A stretch of 64,000 bases of DNA from Cylindrospermum sp. NIES-4074 (lineage in GTDB: Bacteria > Cyanobacteriota > Cyanobacteriia > Cyanobacteriales > Nostocaceae). How positions within the stretch are numbered: the stretch's first letter is position 1; every line of letters starts with the position of its first letter. The DNA lies in assembly GCA_003994795.1 (NCBI GenBank), contig AP018269.1:4489677-4553676 (forward strand). The letters are read 5' to 3'. The notes under the pieces are model-generated. The model had not been told where the DNA came from. It searched no databases and was given only the letters and a program-made list of their open reading frames with translations. Below, one piece after another: positions 17,238 to 25,547 of this stretch. The position numbers and the translations under genes are program-made.

Positions 17238-17612
17238 TTAATTAGTGCTGTTTTGGAGGTCGTTAGCGCTTCTCTTAGCTGTGTCTGGGTAGACAGAACC
17301 CCATTGTTTTAGAGCTTCGCCAGATTCTTTAGCAATTCTTTTAGCTCTTTCACCGACAGCATTTTCTGTTTGACGAGCTTCTTTGTTCCATTCTCCTGTA
17401 GTTTTGGGTCTATCAGCATCATCCTGATGTACAACTTTGTCCAGCTTTCTGGTTACAGAGTTGCCACTACGTCCAGATTCAATACTAGAATCTAAGCTTG
17501 TTGCTAGAACTAAAAAACCAACTAAGGCCACAGCAAAAAAACGCTTAAATTCTAAGCTTTGATAAATAGACTTAATAGCCTTTAGTGCTTTAGTAAATAA
17601 AATTGCCATCAT
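17238..17612 (-). CDS. Small single-span membrane protein of unknown function
   Basis: A 124-residue protein with one hydrophobic segment, FFAVALVGFLVLATSLD at residues 24-40, and a long charged C-terminal part rich in Lys, Glu and Asp (KLDKVVHQDDADRPKTTGEWNKEA is its polar centre in part). The layout, a short basic N terminus, one span and an amphipathic tail, is like small cyanobacterial stress-associated proteins, but I cannot name a family with certainty. A GGAGG ribosome site lies five bases before the ATG at 17612, so it should be well translated. Confidence 0.65.
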   Translation of the reverse strand: MMAILFTKALKAIKSIYQSLEFKRFFAVALVGFLVLATSLDSSIESGRSGNSVTRKLDKVVHQDDADRPKTTGEWNKEARQTENAVGERAKRIAKESGEALKQWGSVYPDTAKRSANDLQNSTN

Positions 17613-18062
17613 TGTCCTCCATCAATTCAATGTAAATAACTTTCAAGTTAGCAGAGATTTATTGGTTAGCTAATAATCTGAATTAGCGATGATTCAGTAA
17701 AATCATCTTGGTTTTATCACCAATTTACCTGCCACCCGCATAATTCAAAATTAGCAATAAAAAGCTGGTAATTCATCTAACAAAAGTTATAAACTATTTA
17801 TAGACTAAGGAAGTTTTTTTATAGTGCTTCATATAGTAATCTGCAATAATTTATTAACTCAAAAGTGCGATCGCACTCTGGGGGGATAAGAATAATGGAG
17901 TCGGAACAAGAGTGCGAAAATTAAGCGTTGTTCAACCCTTTTTACTCGCCAAAATAAAGTTTCGCGGAGTGTGGCGTTAGCCATAGCCTTTGGCAGAGAA
18001 GCCGATCGCCAGTGTGAAGTTGGGGCGGATATAGCTATGGCAGAATTTTTCACTAATCGTTG
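17613..18062. other. Non-coding stretch of about 450 bp
   Basis: The part near 17613-17860 is AT-rich leader for the small membrane protein. A short open frame at 17859-18053 on the minus strand is built of HIP1-type octamers and has no ribosome site. No feature is supported. Confidence 0.45.
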
Positions 18063-20054
18063 CTATACCCCTGTTATGGCTAAAATAGCCTGCATTAGTA
18101 CCTCTAGCTCAATTGGTTTAGAAATATGCTGTTGAAATCCGGCGGCTAGTGCTTGTTGTTGATCAATTTCTCCTGCATAAGCAGTGATGGCGATCGCTGG
18201 AATTTCTCCGTCCTGGTCAGGCGACTGCTTTCTAATTTGACGAATTAGTGTGTAGCCATCCATATCGGGCATACCAATATCACTGATTAGCAAATCAAAT
18301 TTTGCTTGCCCCAAACTGCTCAAAGCTTCACTAGCTGATTGGGCTTCAGTCACTTGCGCCCCGTACTGTTCTAGCAGGAAGGCGATGAACTCCCGCGAAT
18401 CTCTGTCATCATCTACAAGCAGCGTTTGCAATCCATTGAGATTAAAGTCTGAGCGATTATGAAACGCAGTATCATCTTGATTCAGTTTTGCCGCAGCGAG
18501 GAGTGGAAACTTGACTGTAAACGTTGCGCCTTGCCCTTCTCCCTTGCTCTCTGCCTGAACGGTTCCTCCATGCAATTCCACCAAATGGCGCACGATCGCT
18601 AATCCTAACCCCAATCCGCCAAATTTTCGGGTCGTTGTCCCATCGGCTTGACGGAAGTAGTCAAAGACGTAGGGCAGAAAGTCAGCAGAGATGCCCCTAC
18701 CAGTGTCACTGACAGTGATTTGAGCATATTCTAAAGAATGAGTATCTACTTCATTCATCCCTTCACTTTCATCATTCACCCTTTCTAAGCGCACTTTTAC
18801 GCGACCATTCCGTGGGGTAAATTTAATAGCGTTGGTAAGTAGATTCCAAACAATTTGTTGCAGGCGACCAGAATCACCCAACACTTGCCCAACGTCCGGT
18901 TCAAATATGGTTTGAATTTGAATAGATTTAGCTTCAGCAGCGAGCTGCACAGTTTCCAGGGCAGCCTTGATGGTAAAAGTTAGACCGACTGGAACTGTAT
19001 GCAAACTCAACTTGCCTTGGAGAATGCGCGACACATCCAGCAAATCCTCGATCAGTTGCGCTTGCAGCTTGGCATTACGCTCGATCGTTTCCAGTGCATA
19101 CTGAGTTTTGGCTGCATCCTGTTGAGTCGTTTGCAAAATTTTTGTCCATCCCAAAATCGGATTCAGGGGCGATCGCAACTCATGAGACAGCACTGCTAGA
19201 AACTCATCTTTAATCCGATTGGCTTGCTGTGCTTGTTCAGTTTGTTGCTGCAAAGAAATCATCAGCTGATTGAGGCGATCGTTCTGTTCTTGCAGTAAGG
19301 CTTCTGCTTGTTTACGTTTGGTGATATCGGACAGGATGAAAACCGCACCTGTGAGAGTCCCCTGCTGATCAAATACCGGGTCGATGGTTTTGGCAAACCA
19401 CCGTCCTTTGGACTGAAATTCTAGAACTTGCCGTTGGTGAGTTTCTTTAGCACGGCGAAAGCAAGCGCCATCACCAATGCCCAATTCTGCGACCATCAAC
19501 TTATGGTGAGCGCAACCTAAGATTTCGTGGGAGGGCTTGCAAAAAAGCTGCATCATCGCTTGATTACAGCGCAGAATTATACCTTCCCGGTCTACCAAGC
19601 ATACACCGTCGTTGATCGAGTCAAAGGTTGTTTGCCACTCCCGCGCTGAGGACAAAGCAGCTTCCTCCGCTTGTCGAATTCGCAGCAGCGATCGCACCGT
19701 GGCAAGTAGTTCAATGGGTTCAACAGGTTGCACTAAATAGGCATCAGCACCACTGTCTAAGCCTTCTGCTTTATCCTGGCTTTGAATAAAACTTGCAGAA
19801 AGGTGTAGTACGGGAATAAAAGCCGTTTCGGGGTTGGCCTTAATTTGGCGACAGACTTCAAAGCCGCTGATATCCGGTAGTTGAACATCCAAAATCACAA
19901 GAGCAGGTTGATGTTCAGCAGTTGCCTTTAATCCTGTTGCTCCGGTTGCTGCTTCCACGACAGTAAAGTTCGCATTTTGCAAAATCCGGGTGACAACGTA
20001 ACGATTGGCTTCGTTATCGTCAACATGTAAAATCGTAACCCGTGGCTCAGACAT
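18063..20054 (-). CDS. Hybrid sensor histidine kinase with N- and C-terminal receivers
   Basis: About 663 residues, soluble. Order: receiver with phospho-Asp in LVILDVQLPD near residue 55; a PAS domain (about 140-260) beginning WQTTFDSINDGVCLVDREG; a coiled coil; a HisKA with phospho-His in LSHELRSPLNPILGW near 295; an HATPase with N box LLTNAIKFTPRNG, G1 DTGRGIS and G2 GGLGLGLAIV; and a C-terminal receiver with LLISDIGMPDMDG. The ATG at 20054 overlaps the end of the next upstream gene by 8 bp, so the genes are translationally coupled. It is the last gene of the stressosome operon and probably turns the pathway state into phosphotransfer. The cellular target is unknown. Confidence 0.92.
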   Translation of the reverse strand: MSEPRVTILHVDDNEANRYVVTRILQNANFTVVEAATGATGLKATAEHQPALVILDVQLPDISGFEVCRQIKANPETAFIPVLHLSASFIQSQDKAEGLDSGADAYLVQPVEPIELLATVRSLLRIRQAEEAALSSAREWQTTFDSINDGVCLVDREGIILRCNQAMMQLFCKPSHEILGCAHHKLMVAELGIGDGACFRRAKETHQRQVLEFQSKGRWFAKTIDPVFDQQGTLTGAVFILSDITKRKQAEALLQEQNDRLNQLMISLQQQTEQAQQANRIKDEFLAVLSHELRSPLNPILGWTKILQTTQQDAAKTQYALETIERNAKLQAQLIEDLLDVSRILQGKLSLHTVPVGLTFTIKAALETVQLAAEAKSIQIQTIFEPDVGQVLGDSGRLQQIVWNLLTNAIKFTPRNGRVKVRLERVNDESEGMNEVDTHSLEYAQITVSDTGRGISADFLPYVFDYFRQADGTTTRKFGGLGLGLAIVRHLVELHGGTVQAESKGEGQGATFTVKFPLLAAAKLNQDDTAFHNRSDFNLNGLQTLLVDDDRDSREFIAFLLEQYGAQVTEAQSASEALSSLGQAKFDLLISDIGMPDMDGYTLIRQIRKQSPDQDGEIPAIAITAYAGEIDQQQALAAGFQQHISKPIELEVLMQAILAITGV

Positions 20055-22197
20055 GACTTTGCCCGCAAGCATCTAGAACAAGTCCAGCATTGATCAGCGC
20101 ATCTTGAAGTTGGGCGATTGCCGTTGCTTGAGAGCCTGTTTCTTTGGACAGAATAGCGATGCTTTTGAAAGCTAATTGGCTCTGCGTTTGGGCATCCAGT
20201 TGTGCAGATGAGTAGATGATCACAGGAATCGACTGAGTGGCGGAATTGCTCTTAAGCTGCTTGAGTACATCAAACCCGCTCAACTCTGGCATTTCTAAGT
20301 CAAGCACGATTGCCGTCGGTTGTTCTTGTTGTGCCAAATTTAATCCTTCCCATCCGTTCATGGCTTCTAAAATACTCAATTGTGTATTGACCAACAACTG
20401 TTTCACCAAATACCGATAGGCGGGGTCATCGTCAATTAACAAGATTTTTTGAGGCTTGTCCTGATTAATTAGCGTATTAAGTTTGTGCAACAACGGCAAT
20501 CTGTCTACCGGCTTAATTAAAAAACCGTTGGCTCCTAACGCTAGTGCTTGCTTTTCATTATCAATGATGGTAATAACTATTATAGGGATAGTGCGAGTCG
20601 TTTCATCTCCTTTGAGTTCTCGCAAAAACGTCCAGCCGTTTTGCCCTTCTAGCATAATATCTAGCATAATCGCCGCCGGGCGAATTTGTTGTAAGACTTG
20701 CCTAGCCTGAGCTAAAGTGCGGGTGGCAATCAATTGATAAGTTGACTGCTGAAGGTGGTTTTCATAAATAAATAGCGTTTCTGGATGATCTTCAACCGCC
20801 AGAATGGGCAGGCCAGTTGGTTCAAGTGATGCGATCGGTTGCAATAGGGTGGGAAATTCGGTCGCATATGGGTAGACGATGGGAATCGATGCTGTAAAGG
20901 TGGAGCCTTGTCCCACCTCACTTTTAACTGAAAGGCTGCCGCCGAGTAGCTCCGTTAGCTTGCGCGATAACGGCAAACCTAACCCGGTTCCCTTCACCTG
21001 CTTTTGCAGAGAAGACTCAATTTGGACAAAATCTTCAAAAATGCGCTCTTGATCGGCGATCGCAATGCCGATGCCCGTATCGGATACGGAGAATATCACG
21101 GTATGACCTCTTTGCACCGCACTGACACGCACTTCTCCCTGCTCGGTAAATTTGAGGGCATTCGAGATAAAATTTCTCAAAATTTGTGCGACTTTGCCCT
21201 CATCGCTATATATCTGCCCAATGCCGTCAGGTTCCTCGATAATTAGCGCCACAGAGGAGCCTTGAACCAATAAGGGGCGCAGCATTCCCCGCAGGGTGGC
21301 AAACAAGTCACTGACTTGAAAGGAACTGGGACGCACTTCAATTTTTCCAGCTTCCACCTTTGCCAAATCCAGCAAGTCGTTGACCAATTCTGATAATCCG
21401 TTCGCCGCCTTTTGGATGAATGTCACCTGTTTTTCTTGCTCGCTGCTCAAATCGCCATCCATCCGTGCCAGCAGCATCCGAGATAAGGACAGAATCGAGT
21501 TGAGGGGTGTGCGAAACTCATGGCTCATGTTCGAGAGAAAGCGGGTTTTTAGCTCGTTTACCTTTTGCAAAGAGTCTGCCTTTTCATCCAGTTCCGCGTA
21601 GAGGGCAACTACACCACGATTAGTATCTTCCAGTTCTCGGTTAAGCTGGGTCAGTTCTTCCTCCCGCTTCCGTAATTCTGCCATTGCCCGGAGTAATTCC
21701 TGGTTTTGTCGCTGAATCTCTTCATAGGGATTTTGGGGCGATCGCTCCATCACGGTTTCTCGAATCTGCTGCAATTGCGAATCGGTGACAGTAGGTGTGC
21801 GCTTCGACAACCTTTTGCTCATCACCACCGTTGTTCCCTGTCCCGGCAGCGATTCCATCTCAAAGAAATCCATCAGCTTGCGGCTGCCCATAATACCTAA
21901 CCCCATTCCCGTAAGAGAGGTGTAGCGTCCTGCCAAAACCTCTGTCAAATGAGGAATGCCCCCACCCCGATCCTGAATCCGAATCAGAAACGCCTGAGGC
22001 TCTCCTGCCACAGAAAATTCAACCGTTCCACCTCTGGCATACTGAAAGGCGTTGCGGGCAATTTCTGAAACTGCCGTTGCCAATCGTGCCTGATCTTGAG
22101 CATCAAAACCCAATTGCTCGGCAATTTCACGAGTTCGTTGCCTAGCTCGGACAACATCCTGTTCGTAGTGGATTTCGAGTGTGAAAACGATTGTCAT
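20047..22197 (-). CDS. Hybrid histidine kinase with N-terminal RsbT/RsbW-like ATPase and two receivers
   Basis: A 716-residue soluble protein. Residues 1-130 are an anti-sigma-type HATPase (AVSEIARNAFQYARGG, then IQDRGGGIP and GMGLGIMGSRK), the same fold as the operon's RsbT. A coiled coil (about 165-215) leads to HisKA with the His in MSHEFRTPLNSILSL near 225. An HATPase follows with N box FISNALKFTEQG, then DTGIGIA and GTGLGLPLS. Two receivers close the protein, with AIMLDIMLEG near 510 and AIVLDLEMPELSG near 635. It overlaps the gene behind it. The leading ATPase could dock to the stressosome proteins and pass the signal to the kinase; this is inference from domain order. Confidence 0.92.
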   Translation of the reverse strand: MTIVFTLEIHYEQDVVRARQRTREIAEQLGFDAQDQARLATAVSEIARNAFQYARGGTVEFSVAGEPQAFLIRIQDRGGGIPHLTEVLAGRYTSLTGMGLGIMGSRKLMDFFEMESLPGQGTTVVMSKRLSKRTPTVTDSQLQQIRETVMERSPQNPYEEIQRQNQELLRAMAELRKREEELTQLNRELEDTNRGVVALYAELDEKADSLQKVNELKTRFLSNMSHEFRTPLNSILSLSRMLLARMDGDLSSEQEKQVTFIQKAANGLSELVNDLLDLAKVEAGKIEVRPSSFQVSDLFATLRGMLRPLLVQGSSVALIIEEPDGIGQIYSDEGKVAQILRNFISNALKFTEQGEVRVSAVQRGHTVIFSVSDTGIGIAIADQERIFEDFVQIESSLQKQVKGTGLGLPLSRKLTELLGGSLSVKSEVGQGSTFTASIPIVYPYATEFPTLLQPIASLEPTGLPILAVEDHPETLFIYENHLQQSTYQLIATRTLAQARQVLQQIRPAAIMLDIMLEGQNGWTFLRELKGDETTRTIPIIVITIIDNEKQALALGANGFLIKPVDRLPLLHKLNTLINQDKPQKILLIDDDPAYRYLVKQLLVNTQLSILEAMNGWEGLNLAQQEQPTAIVLDLEMPELSGFDVLKQLKSNSATQSIPVIIYSSAQLDAQTQSQLAFKSIAILSKETGSQATAIAQLQDALINAGLVLDACGQSHV

Positions 22198-22249
22198 CTA
22201 AAACCTCCAGGAGACTTCCGCTATACCTTTGGATTTAGCGGCGATTAGT

Positions 22250-23254
22250 TTACCTGCCTATTCCTTTAGCCACTAACACCGTCACATCGTCCCGCTCTCG
22301 GTTAAAGTCTCGGTATAAAACACCTGCAATCAGACTGGGATGTTTTTGACTCAAGCCTGGATAGCGATCGAGCTGCCACTTACTGTCTAATCCGTCAGAA
22401 TGCATAATTAAAAGTCCATTGGCATACCAGGGGTAACTAAACTCTTGAATTTTGCGGATTTCATGTCCCACCGTGCCGTTGTGAGACAGCAGATGGTGGC
22501 GTTCAGTAAAGGAGAAAATACTGGCAGCAATGTTGCCAATTCCGGCAAAGCGGACAGACTGTTTTTCAAAGTCGATTTCGGCAATGGCGAGTGCCGCTCC
22601 TCGTGTACTTCGTAAGGCGGCGTGGGCAGCTTCGACGATCGCACCAGGAGAGCGATTGTGTTCTTGAAAAATTCTGACGGCTTGTGAAGCAGCACTGGCA
22701 GCCGCAGGCCCATGCCCTAAGCCATCGACTACTAGCAACAGGCTGCGGCAATGATCCACTTGACATGCCCAGGCATCTCCAGAAACTTCCTCCCCTCGTT
22801 TGGGCAAACAGATCGCCCCAATTTCTAAGCTTTTTTCAGGGGGATGGGGTGCCGAGGTTGACCAGAGGTGAGCAAGGAGCGCCGTCCCTTGGTTGGGAAT
22901 GGAGTAAATTTCACATAAACCAGAGAGGCGACGAATTGCGCCCAGTCCATTGCCTAAGGTTCCGGCGGTGGAAAAGCCATCTTGCAAACACTCATCCACA
23001 TCGACCATTCCCCGTCCTTTATCTAGGGACAAGACTTCAATACCGATGGCTGAATCGTGTTCGATCAATCTTAGCAACAATACCCCACCCTGACCGTGCT
23101 GGATCAGATTGTTCGCAATCTCTGTCACCACAATACCAACCTTGCCTCGTTCCGTTTCCTGAAAGCCGAGCCGAGTTGCTAAAGCGATCGCCACCCGTCG
23201 GGCTTCCCCGGTCTGGCTAGATTCAGTAATTGTAATGGCGACAGATTCTGGCAT
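22250..23254 (-). CDS. RsbT-like ATPase fused to an RsbX/SpoIIE-type PP2C phosphatase
   Basis: A 334-residue protein. The first 130 residues are an HATPase of the RsbT/RsbW type: VVTEIANNLIQHGQGG (N box), SLDKGRGM (G1) and LGNGLGAIRRL. The rest is a PP2C-type serine phosphatase like RsbX: EEVSGDAWACQVD, LLVVDGLGHGPAAA, IMHSDGLDSKW and DDVTVLVA hold the expected metal-binding acidic residues. The ATG at 23254 comes one base after the stop of the RsbT gene, so it is translationally coupled. In Bacillus RsbX dephosphorylates RsbS and RsbR; here the phosphatase carries its own kinase-like domain. Confidence 0.9.
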   Translation of the reverse strand: MPESVAITITESSQTGEARRVAIALATRLGFQETERGKVGIVVTEIANNLIQHGQGGVLLLRLIEHDSAIGIEVLSLDKGRGMVDVDECLQDGFSTAGTLGNGLGAIRRLSGLCEIYSIPNQGTALLAHLWSTSAPHPPEKSLEIGAICLPKRGEEVSGDAWACQVDHCRSLLLVVDGLGHGPAAASAASQAVRIFQEHNRSPGAIVEAAHAALRSTRGAALAIAEIDFEKQSVRFAGIGNIAASIFSFTERHHLLSHNGTVGHEIRKIQEFSYPWYANGLLIMHSDGLDSKWQLDRYPGLSQKHPSLIAGVLYRDFNRERDDVTVLVAKGIGR

Positions 23255-23255
23255 T

Positions 23256-23660
23256 TTATTTCCATCGTACAATTATTACTCTTGTTCCTTCTCCCACCGC
23301 AGACTGAATCTCAAACTCGTTGGCCAGTCGTTTGGCACCCCCCAGTCCCATACCCAACCCGCCCCCGGTGGTGAACCCATCTTTCAGCGCCAGATCAATA
23401 TCGGCAATTCCCGGCCCCTGATCTTCAAAGGTTAGCCGGATTCCTCGTCGCTTCCCTTCCTGAAGCGTTTCTAGTTTGACTGTGCCACCTCCCCCATACT
23501 CTAGGGTATTGCGGGCTAACTCACTGGCGGCGGTCACAATTTTAGTTTGGTCTACTAAGCCAAAGCCAATCTCTACGCCCAACTTGCGGACGGCTTGCCG
23601 AACTAAGACTACATCTGTAGAAGATTGAATATTGATCGTTTCAGTCTTCTGCATCATCAT
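23256..23660 (-). CDS. rsbT: Serine/threonine kinase RsbT, stressosome switch kinase
   Basis: About 134 residues forming one HATPase domain of the anti-sigma/RsbT type: AASELARNTLEYGGGG (N box), FEDQGPGIAD (G1) and GGGLGMGLGGAKRL (ATP lid and G2). RsbT phosphorylates RsbS and RsbR and, once released, activates a downstream partner. The start chosen is an ATG at 23660, inside the end of rsbS (20-bp overlap); the reading frame also opens upstream at 23702, but those residues do not belong to the fold. Two other genes of the operon, at 22250 and 20047, contain paralogous copies of the same ATPase. Confidence 0.88.
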   Translation of the reverse strand: MMMQKTETINIQSSTDVVLVRQAVRKLGVEIGFGLVDQTKIVTAASELARNTLEYGGGGTVKLETLQEGKRRGIRLTFEDQGPGIADIDLALKDGFTTGGGLGMGLGGAKRLANEFEIQSAVGEGTRVIIVRWK

Positions 23661-24054
23661 CTGCACGCCATTTAGTAGCAGTGATTTGATTTGTGGTTTC
23701 ATTGAGTGAAGATCGCAACAATGCCATGCCCTTTTCTACGTTTAGGGCAGTGCGAATGCCCGTCAGCGACAGCCCCAATTCTACCAGGGTAATTGCCACA
23801 GCAGGCTGCATCCCCACGACAACGGTTTGGGCATCTAGCACCCGTGACATTTTGGCAATGTTGCCTAAAATCCTCCCAATGAAGGAATCAACAATCTCTA
23901 ATCCAGAAATATCGATCAAGACGCCGTGAGCCTGAGTTTGAGCGATGCGGTTAGTCAAGTCATCCTGTAGCGTCATGGCAAGGCGATCGTGCATATCCAC
24001 TTGGATCGTCACTAGCAGGAAATTGCCCATTTTGAGTATGGGAATGCGTTCCAT
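23641..24054 (-). CDS. rsbS: STAS protein RsbS, stressosome scaffold antagonist
   Basis: A 137-residue STAS protein. It opens MERIPILKMGNFLLVTIQ, much like RsbS, and the phosphorylation loop is LIDISGLEIVDSFIGR, in which the Ser of DSF matches the residue that RsbT phosphorylates in Bacillus. In the RST module RsbS and RsbR build the stressosome core and hold RsbT until stress. It sits between rsbR and rsbT with a 17-bp gap before and an overlap after, the classical gene order. The C-terminal tail DDDAED is extra. Confidence 0.9.
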   Translation of the reverse strand: MERIPILKMGNFLLVTIQVDMHDRLAMTLQDDLTNRIAQTQAHGVLIDISGLEIVDSFIGRILGNIAKMSRVLDAQTVVVGMQPAVAITLVELGLSLTGIRTALNVEKGMALLRSSLNETTNQITATKWRADDDAED

Positions 24055-24071
24055 TAGTTTCTCCTGTTTAC

Positions 24072-24923
24072 CTATTTGGGTTGAGAGCGGGTAATGGTTA
24101 CTCCTAAACGTTTTAGCGCCGTGAGAAAGGCATCGGCTAAGGTTGCCTTGGTGATTACATCTGCCAAATCAATGCCGAGATAAACGATTGTTTGGGCAAT
24201 TTGAGGACGAATGCCACTGATCATACAATCGGCTCCCATCAGACGGGCAGCAGTAACGGTTTTGAGCAGATGTTGAGCGGTGAGGGTGTCAACGGTGGAA
24301 ACCCCGGTAATGTCGATGATGGCAACTTCTGACCCAGTTTCGACAATTTTCTGCAATAACGATTCCATCATCATTTGAGTGCGGGCACTATCCAGGGTGC
24401 CGATAATGGGTAAGGCCAAAATTCCCTCCCAGAGTTTAATTACTGGGGTAGACAGCTCCATTAACTCTTCCTGCTGCCGCAAAATCACCTCTTCCCGCGT
24501 CTTTTGATACACTTCAACTGTCAACAATCCCAGCTGATCTAGTAAGTTTGTGGCTAGCCAGATCTCTTCACCCAACTCAATGGGGTCTTGCAATTGCTGA
24601 CGCATTCGGTTGAAGAGGGGTTGCTTGAATGAGAAGACGAATGTAGCTGTTTCCGATGGTGTGAAGCCTTTTTGCGATCGCGATCGCGAAATGCTAGTCA
24701 GCATCTCCCGCATTTCCTGCCACGCTGCTGCCTGAATATTGCTCAACTTGCCACGCCCAACGGCGCTCCGAAACAAGCTCAGGAATTCCCGGCACTCCTC
24801 CTTTAGCTCGGCTTCTTTAATCAAGCCTCTCCGAATATTTACAGTGGTTAACTCTTGAATCCACTCCGATAGCAGCTCTACCTCGAAGGTTTCCAGGATC
24901 TCTGGTATCTTACTTTCGCTCAT
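24072..24923 (-). CDS. rsbR: RsbR-family stressosome co-antagonist (STAS)
   Basis: About 283 residues. The N-terminal half is helical (SESKIPEILETFEVELL at the start), as in RsbRD-type sensor domains. The C-terminal half is a STAS domain with VAIIDITGVSTVDTLTAQH; its Thr residues and those of ISGIRPQIAQT correspond to the two phosphorylatable threonines of RsbR. The frame extends to 25034, but the ATG at 24923 has a TAGGA site and starts where the family usually does. It heads the operon rsbR-rsbS-rsbT-phosphatase-kinase-kinase. What its N-terminal domain senses is not evident. Confidence 0.9.
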   Translation of the reverse strand: MSESKIPEILETFEVELLSEWIQELTTVNIRRGLIKEAELKEECREFLSLFRSAVGRGKLSNIQAAAWQEMREMLTSISRSRSQKGFTPSETATFVFSFKQPLFNRMRQQLQDPIELGEEIWLATNLLDQLGLLTVEVYQKTREEVILRQQEELMELSTPVIKLWEGILALPIIGTLDSARTQMMMESLLQKIVETGSEVAIIDITGVSTVDTLTAQHLLKTVTAARLMGADCMISGIRPQIAQTIVYLGIDLADVITKATLADAFLTALKRLGVTITRSQPK

Positions 24924-25291
24924 CGTTCCTATAAGGGTAACCACTTTCATTAGTCCAAAATCAGTGTATGACGATTCAGTCCAACGTGAAAGCTGAATTT
25001 GGAGAGCGATTTTTTTCACGGTTCTGGGCAACATCCTGCCGTTGGCGATCGCGATTCTTGATTAGTTACCAAACTGCGATCGGCAAAACACACACTTTGC
25101 AATTCAAAATTATCAATTAAAAATTAAAAATTAAAGACAACTAGTGGTGGGTTCTCCAGCTACCACTAATTGAAGACCACTGATTTTAAGAATTAGTGGG
25201 AGCCTGTACTCAGAATTATTTAATTCCCAATTAATTTTTTTCTAATTTTGAATTCAAATCCGCGTCTACGTTTCTTCATGATAAAAGCGTA

Positions 25292-25442
25292 ATATCAAGT
25301 CCGGATAATTAGAGGTTGGGTTGAACGAAGTGAAACCCAACATTCAGACAGGTTGTGTTGGGTTATGCCTCCGGCACGCTGTTCGCGTTCGTCCCTCAAC
25401 CCAACCTACATTTAATTATCAGTATTTAGCCGGACATGATAT
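25292..25442. mobile_element. MITE-like element, 151 bp, ATATCAAGTCCGG ends
   Basis: The ends ATATCAAGTCCGG (25292-25304) and CCGGACATGATAT (25430-25442) are inverse copies with one mismatch. The centre has AGGTTGGGTTGAACG and a matching CAACCCAACCT arm, the common cyanobacterial hairpin repeat. It is non-coding. Confidence 0.65.
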
Positions 25443-25489
25443 AAGTCCTGATCAAATAGGAGTTTTATAGTTGTTCAAAATTAGAAAAT

Positions 25490-25517
25490 GTAGAGACGTT
25501 CAATATTGAGTCTCTAC
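25490..25517. repeat. GTAGAGAC palindrome copy
   Basis: Imperfect 28-bp palindrome GTAGAGACGTTCAATATTGA followed by GTCTCTAC; a family member of those at 10537, 10703, 33966 and 36489. Confidence 0.7.
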
Positions 25518-25547
25518 ATACCTCATCTAATATGTGGTTTAATAAGG

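Larger units (their letters stand above)
25035..25547. other. Non-coding stretch with repeats
   Basis: About 510 bp upstream of rsbR, containing a MITE-like element (25292-25442), a GTAGAGAC palindrome (25490-25517), an ACTAGTGGT/ACCACTA inverted pair near 25140-25175, and AT-rich sequence. A promoter for the stressosome operon should lie near 24930-25100, but no clear -10/-35 pair could be chosen. Confidence 0.5.

Noticed and set aside
17859..18053. 64-residue minus-strand frame
   Set aside because: Low complexity, no ribosome site, lies in the leader region after the hybrid kinase.
22684..23220. 178-residue plus-strand frame opposite the RsbT-phosphatase gene
   Set aside because: Antisense shadow of a strongly supported gene with all PP2C motifs.
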